DNA of 64,000 bases from Planomonospora sp. ID82291 (GCF_015711645.1 NZ_JABTEX010000001.1:682001-746000), one strand, 5' to 3'; shown: positions 40,476 to 49,481, counted from the stretch's first letter. Program-made: numbers and translations. Notes: a model not told the origin generated them from the letters alone.

Positions 40476-41783
40476 GTGCGCACCCGACCCCGCTGGACCG
40501 ACCGGATGCTCCCGCTGGTCGTGGGGGCCGTCCAGGTCGCGACCAACTACGGAGCGCAGGACAACCAGCCCGAGCGGCTCCCGGTGGACCCGCTCGGCGT
40601 CGCCCTGCTGCTCGCCGGGCCGCTCGCCCTGTTCTGGCGGCGGCGCCACCCGGTGCTCACCCTGGCCGTCACCCTCGTCACGATGATCGTCTTCGTCTCC
40701 CTGGGCTACGCCTACGGCCCGATCTTCTTCAGCCCGGCCATCGCGCTCTACCGCGCCCTCGTCCTCGGCCACCGGCGGACCGCCTGGACGGCCGCGGCGG
40801 CGACCTACGCGTTCTTCCTCGTCCACACCACCTGGCTGGCGCCCGTCCCCAGCCCGGGTCTGTGGCACTCCCTGGCGATGGCCGCCGTCATGGGGGTGCT
40901 GCTGGCCGCGGGCGAGTTCGCGCGGGCCAGGCGGGAGCGCAGGACCGAGCGGGAGCGGACGGCGCGGGAGGAGACGCGGCGGCAGGTCAGCGAGGAGCGG
41001 CTGACCATGGCCCAGGAGCTGCACGACGTGCTCGCGCACAACATCTCGCTCATCCACGTCCAGGCCTCCACCGCGCTGCACCTGATCGACGACCACCCCG
41101 AGCAGGCCCGCACCGCGCTCGCCACGATCAAGCAGGCCTCCAAGGACGTGCTGACCGAGATGCGCTCGGTGATCGGTGTCCTGCGCGACGACGCCCCGCG
41201 CTCCCCCACCGCCGGGCTGGACCGGCTGGGCGAGCTGGTCGGGCGGAGCGGCCTCGACGTCACCGTGGAGACCGCCGGAGGCGTCCGGCCGCTCCCCCCG
41301 GGCGTCGAGCGGGCCGGGTACCGCATCGTGCAGGAGGCCCTCACCAACGCGCGCCGCCACGCCCCCGGCTCCTCCGTCGCGGTCCTGCTGGAGTACGGCG
41401 CCCGCGAGCTGCTGATCCGGGTCACCGACTCCGGCGCTCCCCGGATCCCTCCTGCGGGTCCGGACGGCCGCCCGGCCGGTGTCCCCGGCGGGGATTCAGG
41501 CGGGGACGCCGGAGGAAGACCCGGCGGGGACGCCGGAGAGCGACTGGGCGGCGGGAACGGCATCCCCGGCATGCGCGAGCGTGCCGCCGCGCTCGGCGGC
41601 GCCCTGACCGCGGGCCCCTTCGGACCGGGCTTCCGCGTCGAGGCGCGGCTGCCCATCCCTGAGCCGGTGCGCGACGGCCGCACCGGGCAGGACGCCGCCG
41701 CGTCCGTCCCGGCCAGGGCGCCGGGCAGGACACCGGAGCAGATGCAGGGGACATCGGGCAGGACGCCGGGGAGGACACCGTGA
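40476..41783 (+). CDS. Sensor histidine kinase (HisKA_3 type), membrane-bound
   Basis: A 435-residue kinase with four or five N-terminal hydrophobic segments (PLGVALLLAGPLALFW, LTLAVTLVTMIVFVSL, SLAMAAVMGVLLAAGEFA), then the DHp helix with ERLTMAQELHDVLAHNISLIHVQ (phospho-His in ELHD) and the ATPase domain (VQEALTNARRHAPG, VTDSGAP, GNGIPGMRERAAALGG). The ATPase domain is interrupted by a Gly-rich insertion (about residues 330-352). The C-terminal tail is Gly/Thr/Pro repeats (GRTP). GTG 40476 is the likely start. The stop overlaps the next gene (GTGA). Confidence 0.9.
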   Translation: MRTRPRWTDRMLPLVVGAVQVATNYGAQDNQPERLPVDPLGVALLLAGPLALFWRRRHPVLTLAVTLVTMIVFVSLGYAYGPIFFSPAIALYRALVLGHRRTAWTAAAATYAFFLVHTTWLAPVPSPGLWHSLAMAAVMGVLLAAGEFARARRERRTERERTAREETRRQVSEERLTMAQELHDVLAHNISLIHVQASTALHLIDDHPEQARTALATIKQASKDVLTEMRSVIGVLRDDAPRSPTAGLDRLGELVGRSGLDVTVETAGGVRPLPPGVERAGYRIVQEALTNARRHAPGSSVAVLLEYGARELLIRVTDSGAPRIPPAGPDGRPAGVPGGDSGGDAGGRPGGDAGERLGGGNGIPGMRERAAALGGALTAGPFGPGFRVEARLPIPEPVRDGRTGQDAAASVPARAPGRTPEQMQGTSGRTPGRTP

Positions 41784-42481
41784 CGCCCGCGCCCGACCAG
41801 AGCCGTGACGACGCCCCCGCCCGAGGAGACGACGTGATCAGGATCGTCCTCGCCGACGACCAGGCCCTGGTCCGGGCCGGGTTCCGGGCGCTGCTCGACG
41901 CCCAGCCCGGGATGGCCGTGGTGGCCGAGGCCGCCGACGGGGCCGAGGCCCTCGCCCTGGCGGAGGAGCACCGGCCGGACGTGGTCCTGATGGACGTCCG
42001 GATGCCCGGCATGGACGGGCTCACCGCCACCCGGCGCATGCCCCCCGGGCCGAGGGTCATCATCCTGACCACGTTCGAGCTCGACGAGTACGTCTTCGAG
42101 GCCCTCCGGGGCGGCGCCAGCGGCTTCCTGGTCAAGGACACCGAGCCCGCCGAGCTGATCCAGGCCGTCCGCGTCGTCGCCGCCGGGGACGCCCTGCTCT
42201 CCCCCGGGGTGACCCGGCGGCTGATCGCCGAGTACGCCGGCCGCGCCAAGGAGCCCGTCGCCGGGACGGACCTGTCCGCGCTCACCGACCGGGAGCGCGA
42301 GGTCCTCGCCCTGGTGGGCACCGGGATGACGAACGACGAGATCGCCCGCGAGCTCTTCATGAGCCCCGCGACGGCCAAGACCCACGTCAGCCGCACCATG
42401 ACCAAGCTGCACGCCCGCGACCGCGCCCAGCTCGTCGTCATCGCCTACGAGTCCGGCCTGGTCCGCCCCGGCTGGGCCTGA
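41780..42481 (+). CDS. NarL-type response regulator
   Basis: A 233-residue regulator translationally coupled to the kinase gene by a GTGA overlap. Receiver motifs are IVLADDQALVRAGFRALL, VVLMDVRMPGMDGL with the phosphoacceptor Asp, and a conserved Lys in FLVKDTEP. The C-terminal LuxR domain reads LTDREREVLALVGTGMTNDEIARELFMSPATAKTHVSRTM. The first 18 residues before the receiver domain are poor in structure, so a GTG start at 41834 is possible. Its targets are unknown. Confidence 0.93.
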   Translation: MTPAPDQSRDDAPARGDDVIRIVLADDQALVRAGFRALLDAQPGMAVVAEAADGAEALALAEEHRPDVVLMDVRMPGMDGLTATRRMPPGPRVIILTTFELDEYVFEALRGGASGFLVKDTEPAELIQAVRVVAAGDALLSPGVTRRLIAEYAGRAKEPVAGTDLSALTDREREVLALVGTGMTNDEIARELFMSPATAKTHVSRTMTKLHARDRAQLVVIAYESGLVRPGWA

Positions 42482-42551
42482 ACTCCTCGCGATCCGATCA
42501 GACGTTTGCGATACTGACCGTGTTCACGGGAACACGAAGGGACACGCGATC

Positions 42552-43175
42552 ATGGTCATGACGTCACGGCGGCAGCCCGCCGACCTGCGCCCCACCCCCG
42601 AGACGGCGTCCCGGCCCCTGCCCAGCACCGCGCGCGAGCTGTTCGACGCGCTCCCGCAGCTCCCCGGGCTGCGGACCGAAGTCATCGACGGGAGTCTGAT
42701 AGTGAGTCCGGTAGGCACCCCCGAGCATGCCAGGATCGCAATGCGCCTCTATTCCGCATTGCTGCCGATCATCGAGGAGAGAGGCTGGGATGGTTTCAGC
42801 GGCAACGTCGACGTCTCCATCGACGGCCCCCGCGACCCGGTCGAGCCGGACTTCGTGCTGGCCCCCGCCGACTGCCCCCGCTGGGGCACGCGCGAACTGC
42901 TCTCCTCCGGCCTGTTCATGGTCGCCGAGATCGTCTCTCCCGGCAGCGTCATCGACGACCGCGACCGCAAGCCCGATCTCTACGCCATGGGCCTGGTCCC
43001 CGTGATGCTCCTCATCGACCCCGTCGCCGCCCCCGCCACCGTGACCGTCTTCAGCGACCCCAAGGGGGGCGAGTACCAGACCGTCTCCCGCGTCGCCGTG
43101 GGCAGCCCCCTCCACCTCCCCGCGCCCGTCGACTTCACCCTGGACACCTCGATCTTCGCCGACGCCCTCGGATAG
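42552..43175 (+). CDS. Uma2-family (DUF820) PD-(D/E)XK nuclease-fold protein
   Basis: A 207-residue protein of the Uma2 family. After an N-terminal lead the fold starts with LRTEVIDGSLIVSP (conserved E and G), continues with the core PVEPDFVLAP (the metal-binding Asp in VEPDF) and VAEIVSPGSVIDDRDRKPDLYAMGLVPVMLLIDP, where E and the Lys/Asp complete the nuclease-like site. The family is very abundant in actinomycetes, but its function is not established. Downstream and upstream genes are unrelated. ATG 42552 is preferred; the methionine at 42558 is equally possible. Confidence 0.9.
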   Translation: MVMTSRRQPADLRPTPETASRPLPSTARELFDALPQLPGLRTEVIDGSLIVSPVGTPEHARIAMRLYSALLPIIEERGWDGFSGNVDVSIDGPRDPVEPDFVLAPADCPRWGTRELLSSGLFMVAEIVSPGSVIDDRDRKPDLYAMGLVPVMLLIDPVAAPATVTVFSDPKGGEYQTVSRVAVGSPLHLPAPVDFTLDTSIFADALG

Positions 43176-43293
43176 TCCGGGTCGCCCCGCCCTCGCTCCT
43201 CCGTCGTGGCCGCGGGTGAGCGAAGTGTCACTGTTCGCTCACGCCGGGGGCGGTTAGCGTTCGGGGCGTGGAGACCCGGGCGGGGGGCGGTCG

Positions 43294-44409
43294 TTGAGCG
43301 CCGAGGTGATCACGTTGTTCACCGGCGGTCTGGCCGCCGGGCTGGCGGCGGGCACCGCCTCGTGCACGGCGGCGCAGGGCGGGTTGCTGGCCGGGCTGGC
43401 CTCCGGAGCCCGCCGGTCCCCTCGAGGCCGTGGAACACCCGGCGAGCCGTCCGGGAGCGGCGGTGCGCCCGGCGGGACGTCCCGGAGCCGCGCCGCGCCC
43501 GACGGGACGCCCGGAGGTCCGAACCCTCCCGCAGGCGGCGGGCCGTCCGGGACCGCCGGCGGGGTGTGCCGGACGCCCGCCGGACAGTCGGGCCCGAAGG
43601 CCGTCGCCCTCTTCCTCGCCGGACGGCTCGCCTCCCACGTGGCGGCCGGGGTCCTGCTCGGCCTGGTGGGCTCCGCCGTACGGCTCGGCCCTCCGGTCCG
43701 GGCGGCGCTGCTCGTCGCGGCCGGGATCGCGGTCGCCGTCTTCGGGCTCCAGTCGCTCGTCCGCGGCTCCGCTCCGTGCCCGCCGGTCGTGTCCGCGCTC
43801 CGCGCCGGTCCCGCGCCCTCCGCCCGGCGGGCCGTGCTGCTGGGGGCGGCGACGGTCCTGGTGCCCTGCGGGGTCACGCTCAGCACGGAGGCGGTGGCGG
43901 TCTCCAGCGGCTCGGCGGCGGGCGGGGCGGCCGTCATGGCCGGGTTCGCGGCGGGCACCGCGCCCGCGTTCGCGCTGCTGGGGCTGGTGCTGCGGCGGGT
44001 GGCCGCGACCCGGCTGGCGGCACTGGCCGGGGTGGCCGCGCTGGTCGCGGGCCTGTGGACCGCCGGCTCCGGGCTCCGGCTGGGCGGTTGGCTCCCCTCC
44101 CCCGGCGGCGCGGTGGGTGCGGCGGCCGCCGCGTCACCGGTGCGGCCGGTCGGCGCCGACGGCGTGCAGCGGATCGACGTGTGGGCGACGGACCGCGGCT
44201 ACCGGCCCGGGATCGCGACCGCCCGCGCGGGGGTTCCCACCGAGATCTCCTTCCACCTCGCTGGGACACCGGGCTGCACCCGGTCGCTCACCGTCGACGG
44301 CCGCGACGTGGCGCTGCCCGCCGTGGTACGGCTCGCCCCGCGCCGTCCGGGGTCACTGCGTTACGTCTGCTCGATGGGGATGTACGTCGGCTTCATCACC
44401 TTCATCTGA
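43294..44409 (+). CDS. SafE/UreH-like membrane protein fused to cupredoxin-like domain
   Basis: A 371-residue protein. Six hydrophobic segments in two halves (ITLFTGGLAAGLAAGTASCTAAQGG; GATVLVPCGVTLSTEAVAVSS; GFAAGTAPAFALLGLVLRRVA) match the TauE/SafE and urease-accessory-UreH-like families; the paired TASC and LVPCG motifs are typical of the metal-related branch. A Gly/Pro/Arg-rich loop of about 65 residues splits the first half. The C-terminal 90 residues resemble an EfeO-type cupredoxin, ending RYVCSMGMYVGFITFI with Cys and Met ligands for copper. A role in copper handling across the membrane is likely. The start is TTG 43294, after a G-rich stretch; others are possible. Confidence 0.82.
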   Translation: MSAEVITLFTGGLAAGLAAGTASCTAAQGGLLAGLASGARRSPRGRGTPGEPSGSGGAPGGTSRSRAAPDGTPGGPNPPAGGGPSGTAGGVCRTPAGQSGPKAVALFLAGRLASHVAAGVLLGLVGSAVRLGPPVRAALLVAAGIAVAVFGLQSLVRGSAPCPPVVSALRAGPAPSARRAVLLGAATVLVPCGVTLSTEAVAVSSGSAAGGAAVMAGFAAGTAPAFALLGLVLRRVAATRLAALAGVAALVAGLWTAGSGLRLGGWLPSPGGAVGAAAAASPVRPVGADGVQRIDVWATDRGYRPGIATARAGVPTEISFHLAGTPGCTRSLTVDGRDVALPAVVRLAPRRPGSLRYVCSMGMYVGFITFI

Positions 44410-44601
44410 GCTTGTCTTTTAACCGCTGACCTTCGCATATGCCGTGAATGGCTGGTTGGGGACACGGCCGCCTGTAGCGGGCTGTATCCATTCAGACTAC
44501 GAACACGATCCGGCCAGCTCCGAGTCACGGGTGTACTGGGCGATGACCGATGTGATGTCCCGCCGGCTGACCGGCCCTTCCGCTCCTGTCCCGCGCGGCA
44601 C
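44410..44601. other. Intergenic gap before the coiled-coil/winged-helix gene
   Basis: No gene is supported here. The region is less GC-rich than its surroundings (for example CTTGTCTTTTAACC at 44412) and may be remains of mobile DNA, but I see no inverted repeats or transposase fragment. Confidence 0.4.
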
Positions 44602-45105
44602 GTGAGCGCCCCGGACCCCGGCGCGTGGCTGCTGGACCGGATCGACGCCCGCGAGAAGGCGCTGACCGGCCACATCGAACAGATCCAAGCCCAGATCGAG
44701 GAGTTGACCGTCCGCCTGCGGGATCTCGACCAGGACCTCGATCATCTGCGGATCACCCGCAAGACCTTGCTCGTCCTGGCCGACGAGCCCGATGCGCCAT
44801 CCCCGCCGCCATCGGCTCCCGCAGTGCCCGACCATCCCGCCTACCAGCAGATTCTCGCCCTCATGGCCGACATCGGCCGGCCCTCACGAGCGCGGGACCT
44901 CTGCTTGGCCCTGGACCTGCCCCTGGCGCGTAAGAACATCGAGAACACCCGCGCCAAGCTCAAGCGCCTGGTAGGCCTGGGCATTCTCGTGGAGATCGAG
45001 CCGGGGTTGTTCGCTCAGCCGCGTCCATGGCCCGGCAACGAGCCCGCGACCAGCCTTCCTCATGCAGCACAAGCGACCAAAAGGACATCAACGGCGGCGG
45101 TGTGA
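44602..45105 (+). CDS. Coiled-coil and winged-helix-like protein of unknown function
   Basis: A 167-residue protein. Residues 10-58 form a heptad-rich helix (REKALTGHIEQIQAQIEEL, LRDLDQDLDHLRITRKTLL) that should make a coiled coil. A short Pro-rich hinge follows, and residues 80-135 (YQQILALMADIGRPSRARDLCLALDLPLARKNIENTRAKLKRLV, GILVEIEPGLFAQ) look like a winged-helix DNA-binding unit with its wing. It starts at GTG 44602. I do not recognise a named family. It ends immediately before the probable left end of the tnpB element, so it may be host DNA, or carried with mobile DNA. Confidence 0.65.
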   Translation: MSAPDPGAWLLDRIDAREKALTGHIEQIQAQIEELTVRLRDLDQDLDHLRITRKTLLVLADEPDAPSPPPSAPAVPDHPAYQQILALMADIGRPSRARDLCLALDLPLARKNIENTRAKLKRLVGLGILVEIEPGLFAQPRPWPGNEPATSLPHAAQATKRTSTAAV

Positions 45106-46617
45106 CATTCCTTCCTTACGCGGTCACCGCGACCCACTGGGCGGGCGGCGCGGACACCCGGTGCCCACCGTGCCGCCATTCACCCTCCCCGATCATGAAG
45201 TGGCCGCTAACGTGTTCGAGTCCGCACACGGCAGGCGGGCGGTCGATGAGGCGGGGGGTGTTTCGCATGCTGACCGGACGCAGATACCGGCTGGAGTTCG
45301 ACGACGGGCAGAGACTGACCGCCGAGCGGATCACCGCCGTGTGCCGGTCGGTGTGGAACACCGCCCTGGAGCAGCGCCGCGCCTACCGCAGGCGGGGCGC
45401 GTTCATCGGCTACGCCGAGCAGTGCAGGCAACTCGCCGACGCCAAGACCGACTTCCCCTGGCCGGCCACCGCTCCCGCGCAGGCTTTGCAGCAGACGCTC
45501 AAGGACCTGGATACGGCGTGCCGGCGGCACGGCACCTGGAAGGTCCGCTGGAAGGCCCGGGCCCGGTGGCGGCCGTCGTTCCGGTTCCCCACCCCCAAGC
45601 ACATCCCGGTCCAGACGGTCAACCGCCGGTGGGCGCGGGTGTTCCTACCCAAGCTCGGCTGGGTGCGCTTCCGGCTGTCGCGGCCGCTGGGCGGGGCGGT
45701 GCGCTCGGCGACCGTCTCCCGCGACGGCGCCCACTGGTTCATCTCCTTCCTCATCGAGGACGGGCAGTCCACCCCGCAGGTCCATGCCCGCCCCGAGGCG
45801 ACGGTCGGGGTGGACCGGGGCGTGGTGAGCGCCGCGGTCACCTCCGAGGGGGAGTTCTTCGACCGCCGCCACGCCACCGCCACCGGCGTGTCCGCACTGG
45901 TGCCGCCGACGGCGGGGAAAACCGGGCGGGTGGCCGATCAGGGTTATCTGTCGGCCGGTGAGGCGCAGCGGTATGTGCGCCTGCAGCGCCGTCTGGCGCG
46001 GGCGCGCAGGGGCTCGGCCCGCCGCAAGCAGGTGGTGCGTGCCCTGGGGGTGATCATGGGGCGGGTGCGGCGGCGGCGGGCGGACTTCACCGCCCAGGCC
46101 GAGCACCGGCTGACCCGCGACTACGCGCACATCGTGCTGGAGGACCTGCACGTGCGCGTGATGACCGCCTCGGCGTCCGGCACGGCCGCGGCGCCGGGTG
46201 CGCGGGTGGCGCAGAAGTCCGGCCTGAACAAGGCGATCCTGGACAAAGGCTGGTACGGACTGGAGGTCGCGGTCCGCTCGGCGGCTCGCTACACCGGCAG
46301 CCTCGTCAGTACGGTTCCGGCCGCGTACACGTCCCAGACGTGCTCGGTGCCGGCCTGCGGGCGGGTGGATGCGAAGAGCCGCGAGAGCCAAGCGCTCTTC
46401 CGCTGCACCGCCTGCGGGCACACCGAGCACGCCGACGTGAACGCGGCGAAATGCATCAGAATCAAAGGACAGGCGGCCGGGCCGGTCGTCTCAGGGCGTG
46501 GAGACTGCGGGGATGCCCGGGTCGGTGAAGCGCCAAGCACCCGTTCCACAGCGCGCCGCGGGCTGCCGCGTGAGCGGCACGGGAATCCCCGTCCCCTCAG
46601 GGCGGGGAGCAGGTCAA
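45106..46617 (+). mobile_element. tnpB-only IS605/IS1341-like element (approximate ends)
   Basis: The right end is well marked: GGAATCCCCGTC-CCCTCA-GGGCGGGGAGCAGGTCAA pattern (hairpin 46587-46608, end near 46617), typical of IS605-group elements in actinomycetes. The left end is uncertain; a small CGCGG-TCA-CCGCG hairpin at 45119-45131 follows TGAC at 45103-45106, which could be the target-adjacent motif. There is no tnpA (Y1 transposase), so movement would need one in trans. Confidence 0.65.
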
Positions 46618-46778
46618 GCTCCGCTGCCGATCGGTCGCGTGCGAACCTGTGGTTTGGCTGCGAGGAGGAGAGACATGGGGTGGTGGCCGGAGGATCCGGA
46701 GACGACCATGGCGGCTCTGGTGCCCGCTCCCCGGAGCACCGGGCAGGACGCCCCGGGCGCCACGGGCGACACCGGTGA
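45267..46778 (+). CDS. tnpB: RNA-guided nuclease TnpB (IS605-family OrfB)
   Basis: The protein starts MLTGRRYRLEF and keeps every expected feature: helical N-lobe (AVCRSVWNTALEQRRAYRRRG), beta-barrel part (GTWKVRWKARARWRPSFRFP), RuvC Asp in VGVDRGVVS, RuvC Glu in HIVLEDLHV, a four-Cys zinc site (TCSVPACG and FRCTACG) and the last RuvC Asp in HADVNAAKC. The nuclease therefore looks intact. The frame has no stop inside the element: it runs through the right end and about 160 bases into flanking DNA, overlapping the start of the Sel1 gene in another frame. The start may also be ATG 45246 or GTG 45258. No tnpA is nearby. Confidence 0.88.
   Translation: MLTGRRYRLEFDDGQRLTAERITAVCRSVWNTALEQRRAYRRRGAFIGYAEQCRQLADAKTDFPWPATAPAQALQQTLKDLDTACRRHGTWKVRWKARARWRPSFRFPTPKHIPVQTVNRRWARVFLPKLGWVRFRLSRPLGGAVRSATVSRDGAHWFISFLIEDGQSTPQVHARPEATVGVDRGVVSAAVTSEGEFFDRRHATATGVSALVPPTAGKTGRVADQGYLSAGEAQRYVRLQRRLARARRGSARRKQVVRALGVIMGRVRRRRADFTAQAEHRLTRDYAHIVLEDLHVRVMTASASGTAAAPGARVAQKSGLNKAILDKGWYGLEVAVRSAARYTGSLVSTVPAAYTSQTCSVPACGRVDAKSRESQALFRCTACGHTEHADVNAAKCIRIKGQAAGPVVSGRGDCGDARVGEAPSTRSTARRGLPRERHGNPRPLRAGSRSSSAADRSRANLWFGCEEERHGVVAGGSGDDHGGSGARSPEHRAGRPGRHGRHR
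46440..46637 (+). ncRNA. Probable omega-RNA (reRNA) of TnpB: tnpB 3' end, right-end hairpin and guide
   Basis: In IS605-group elements the guide RNA overlaps the tnpB 3' end and finishes in sequence just past the right end. Here the CCCCGTC...GGGCGGGG stem and AGGTCAA mark the scaffold end at about 46617, so the natural guide would be the next 16-20 bases, starting GCTCCGCTGCCGATCGG. The 5' boundary is a guess. Confidence 0.5.
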
Positions 46779-48243
46779 GGTGGACCGCGCGGACCGTACG
46801 GACGGCACCGGTGAGGCGAACGGCGCGGACCGCGCAGGCCACACGGACCGCGCGGACGGTGCGGACCGCGCGGACGGTGCGGACGGTGCGGTCGACGAGA
46901 CGGCTCTGCTGCGGGCCGCCGAGGGCGGCGACGCGCACGCCGCGCACCTGCTCGGCCGCCGCCACGCGCAGCGGGGCGACCGGTCGACGGCGCGGCACTG
47001 GTGGGAGCGGGCCGCGGCCGCGGGCAACCTGGACAGCGCCTACAACCTCGGCGTGTGGCACGAGAAGCACGGCAGTCTCGACGAGGCCGTGCGCTGGTAC
47101 GAACGGGCCGCGGACGGCGGCGACGTCGAGGCCGCGCTCAACCTGGCCACGCTCCTGATGGAGCAGCACGGCGACCTGCCTGCGGCCCGGCGGTGGTTCG
47201 AGGCCGCGGCCCGGGCGGGCTCCCGGCCCGCGGCCCGGAGGCTGGCCCTGATCTGCGAGGACGCCGGCGAACCGAACGAGGCCGGGGAGTGGCACCGCAG
47301 GGCCGCCCTGGACGGCGACCCGCTCTCGGCGCACGATCTCGGCTTCCTCGCCTACTCCTCCGGCGCCGAGGACGAGGCGCTGCGCTGGTGGGAACTGGCC
47401 GCCCGCAACGGCCACGCGGACGCGGCCTACCACCTCGGCCTGCTCATGGCCGCCCACCGCGACCCGGAGGGCGCCGAGGCGTGCTACCGGATGGCCGCCC
47501 GGAACGAGCATCCGGGCGCCGCCTCGCGGCTCGGCGGGATCGCGCTGGCCCGCGGCGACCTGCGCACCGCCCGCGCCTGGTTCGAGCAGGCCGCGCAGGC
47601 GGGCCGGATCGACGACCAGCGGACGGCCGGTTTCGTCTGCGTGGAGCTGAAGGACCCCCACGCGGCCAGCCACTGGTTCGGCCGGGCGGCGGCCTGCGGC
47701 GACGCGGAGTCCGCCTTCAACTTCGGGCTGCTGCTCATCGCGGAGCTGAACGACCTGAAGGGCGGGCAGCACTGGTTCCGCCAGGCGGCGCTCGCGGGTC
47801 ACCGCCAGGCGGCGGCCGAACTGGCGGCGCTGCTCTCGATGACCGGTGCGGCTCCGGAACTGACCGAGCTCTACCGGAGCGAGCCGTGGCCGCCCTCTCC
47901 GCCGTCGTCGCCGTGGGACCGTACGGCCGAGCCCGAGCTGGTCGCCCGCGCCGAGCTGACGGCCGCCGCCGTGGCCCGCCGGGGCGGCGCCGCGCTCGCC
48001 CCCGGCGACCTGACCGAGATCCTCGGCACCTGGGACCTGGTCACCCGGCCGCTGCTCGACCACACCGGCGTCGTGGACTGGCTGGCCGAGCGGAGCGGGC
48101 TGCACCGGGGGGCGGTCGAGCACCTGAGCGCGGTCAGGGCCACGCTGCTCCGGCCGGGCAGCGCACCCTGGCCGACCCCGGCCGAGATCGAGCACGTCCT
48201 GGTGACCGCCCGCGAGCTGCGGAGCCGCCTGGAGACACGCTGA
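46675..48243 (+). CDS. Sel1-repeat (TPR-like) protein
   Basis: A 522-residue protein. The first 75 residues are an acidic, repetitive segment (DRADGADRADGADGA). From about residue 80 it consists of Sel1-like repeats of about 36 residues, for example AHLLGRRHAQRGDRSTARHWWERAAAAGN, AYNLGVWHEKHGSLDEAVRWYERAADGGD and AYHLGLLMAAHRDPEGAEACYRMAARN; at least ten can be counted. The last 110 residues form another helical domain. Such proteins are protein-protein scaffolds. ATG 46675 has GAGGAGGAG just upstream. The tnpB reading frame overlaps its first 100 bases. No partner is obvious from the neighbours. Confidence 0.88.
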   Translation: MGWWPEDPETTMAALVPAPRSTGQDAPGATGDTGEVDRADRTDGTGEANGADRAGHTDRADGADRADGADGAVDETALLRAAEGGDAHAAHLLGRRHAQRGDRSTARHWWERAAAAGNLDSAYNLGVWHEKHGSLDEAVRWYERAADGGDVEAALNLATLLMEQHGDLPAARRWFEAAARAGSRPAARRLALICEDAGEPNEAGEWHRRAALDGDPLSAHDLGFLAYSSGAEDEALRWWELAARNGHADAAYHLGLLMAAHRDPEGAEACYRMAARNEHPGAASRLGGIALARGDLRTARAWFEQAAQAGRIDDQRTAGFVCVELKDPHAASHWFGRAAACGDAESAFNFGLLLIAELNDLKGGQHWFRQAALAGHRQAAAELAALLSMTGAAPELTELYRSEPWPPSPPSSPWDRTAEPELVARAELTAAAVARRGGAALAPGDLTEILGTWDLVTRPLLDHTGVVDWLAERSGLHRGAVEHLSAVRATLLRPGSAPWPTPAEIEHVLVTARELRSRLETR

Positions 48244-48362
48244 CGCCGCCCGGCCGTACCCGCCGCCGACGGGCGGCGGGGCACGTCGCGCCCGCCGCCG
48301 GTGGGCGGGCGGCGGGCGTCACGACCCGGACGGCCGGGCGTCACGTCACGCCGGGCGTCACG
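48244..48362. other. Short GC-rich gap between convergent Sel1 and ald genes
   Basis: It contains repeats of CGTCACGACC / GGGCGTCAC and CGGCGGGCG and no T-run. I see no gene and no clear terminator. Confidence 0.4.
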
Positions 48363-49481
48363 TCACGACCGGGCGAGCACCTCGGAGACCGGGGTGAACG
48401 GCAGGCCGAGGGCGGCGGCCACCGGCTCGTTGGTCAGCAGGCCCGCGTGGGTGTTGAGGCCCGGGGCGAGGGTCGCGTCCTGCCGCAGGGCCTCCCGCCA
48501 GCCCAGGTCGGCGAGCCTGACCGCGTACGGCAGGGTCGCGTTGGTCAGCGCGCGGGTGGAGGTGTTGGCCACCGAGCCCGGCATGTTGGCCACGCAGTAG
48601 AAGATCGAGTCGTGCACCCGGTAGGTCGGCTCGGCGTGCGTGGTCGGGCGGGAGTCCTCGAAGCAGCCGCCCTGGTCGATCGCGATGTCGACGAGCACGG
48701 AGCCCGGCTTCATCCGGGAGACCAGGTCGGTGGAGACGAGGGTCGGGGCCTTGGCGCCCGGGATCAGCACCGCGCCGATGACCAGGTCGGCCTCCAGGAC
48801 CTCCTGCTCGATCGCGTAGGAGGTCGAGACCAGGGTCGTCATCCGCCCCCGGTAGACGGCGTCGATGAAGCGCAGGCGGTCGACGTCGAGGTCGAGGACC
48901 GTGACGTCCGCGCCCATGCCGACCGCGATCTGGGCCGCGTTGAGGCCGGAGACGCCGGCGCCGATGACGACGACCTTGGCCGGCGCCACGCCGGGCACGC
49001 CGCCGGGGAGCAGGCCCCGGCCGCCGTTGGAGCGCATCAGGTGGTAGGCGCCGACCTGCGGGGCCAGCCGGCCGGCGACCTCCGACATCGGGGCGAGCAG
49101 CGGCAGGGCGCTCCCGGACTGGACGGTCTCGTAGGCGATGCCGGTGACCCCCCGCTCCAGGAGGGCGTCGGCGCACGCGCGGCCGGCCGCCAGGTGCAGG
49201 TAGGTGAAGAGCACCTGGCCGGGGCGCATGCGGGGGTACTCCTCCGCGATCGGCTCCTTGACCTTGAGGACCAGGTCGGCCTCCTGCCACACCGCGTCCG
49301 CGGAGTCGGCGATCTTGGCGCCGGCCGCCAGGTAGTCCTCGTCGGGGAAGTGCGAGCCGAGGCCCGCGCCGCGCTGCACGGACACCTCGTGGCCGTGGCG
49401 GACGAGTTCGTGCACGCCGGCCGGGGTGGCGGCGACGCGGTACTCGTGGTTCTTGACCTCGGCGGGCACACCGATCTTCAT
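48363..49481 (-). CDS. ald: Alanine dehydrogenase
   Basis: A 372-residue NAD-dependent enzyme that interconverts L-alanine with pyruvate and ammonia. It has the substrate-binding residues R15, K75 (LKVKEP) and H96 (FTYLHLA), in the same positions as in characterised alanine dehydrogenases, the NAD motif [30 protein letters not shown] and the catalytic Asp in [10 protein letters not shown]. The start ATG 49481 agrees with the family. It lies 40 bases downstream of the aminotransferase gene on the same strand, so the two probably form an operon regenerating alanine or pyruvate for transamination. Confidence 0.96.
   Translation of the reverse strand: MKIGVPAEVKNHEYRVAATPAGVHELVRHGHEVSVQRGAGLGSHFPDEDYLAAGAKIADSADAVWQEADLVLKVKEPIAEEYPRMRPGQVLFTYLHLAAGRACADALLERGVTGIAYETVQSGSALPLLAPMSEVAGRLAPQVGAYHLMRSNGGRGLLPGGVPGVAPAKVVVIGAGVSGLNAAQIAVGMGADVTVLDLDVDRLRFIDAVYRGRMTTLVSTSYAIEQEVLEADLVIGAVLIPGAKAPTLVSTDLVSRMKPGSVLVDIAIDQGGCFEDSRPTTHAEPTYRVHDSIFYCVANMPGSVANTSTRALTNATLPYAVRLADLGWREALRQDATLAPGLNTHAGLLTNEPVAAALGLPFTPVSEVLARS

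Noticed and set aside
44497-44835. 112-residue minus-strand frame before the coiled-coil gene
   Set aside because: It overlaps the plus-strand gene antisense, has no ribosome binding site and no recognisable motif.
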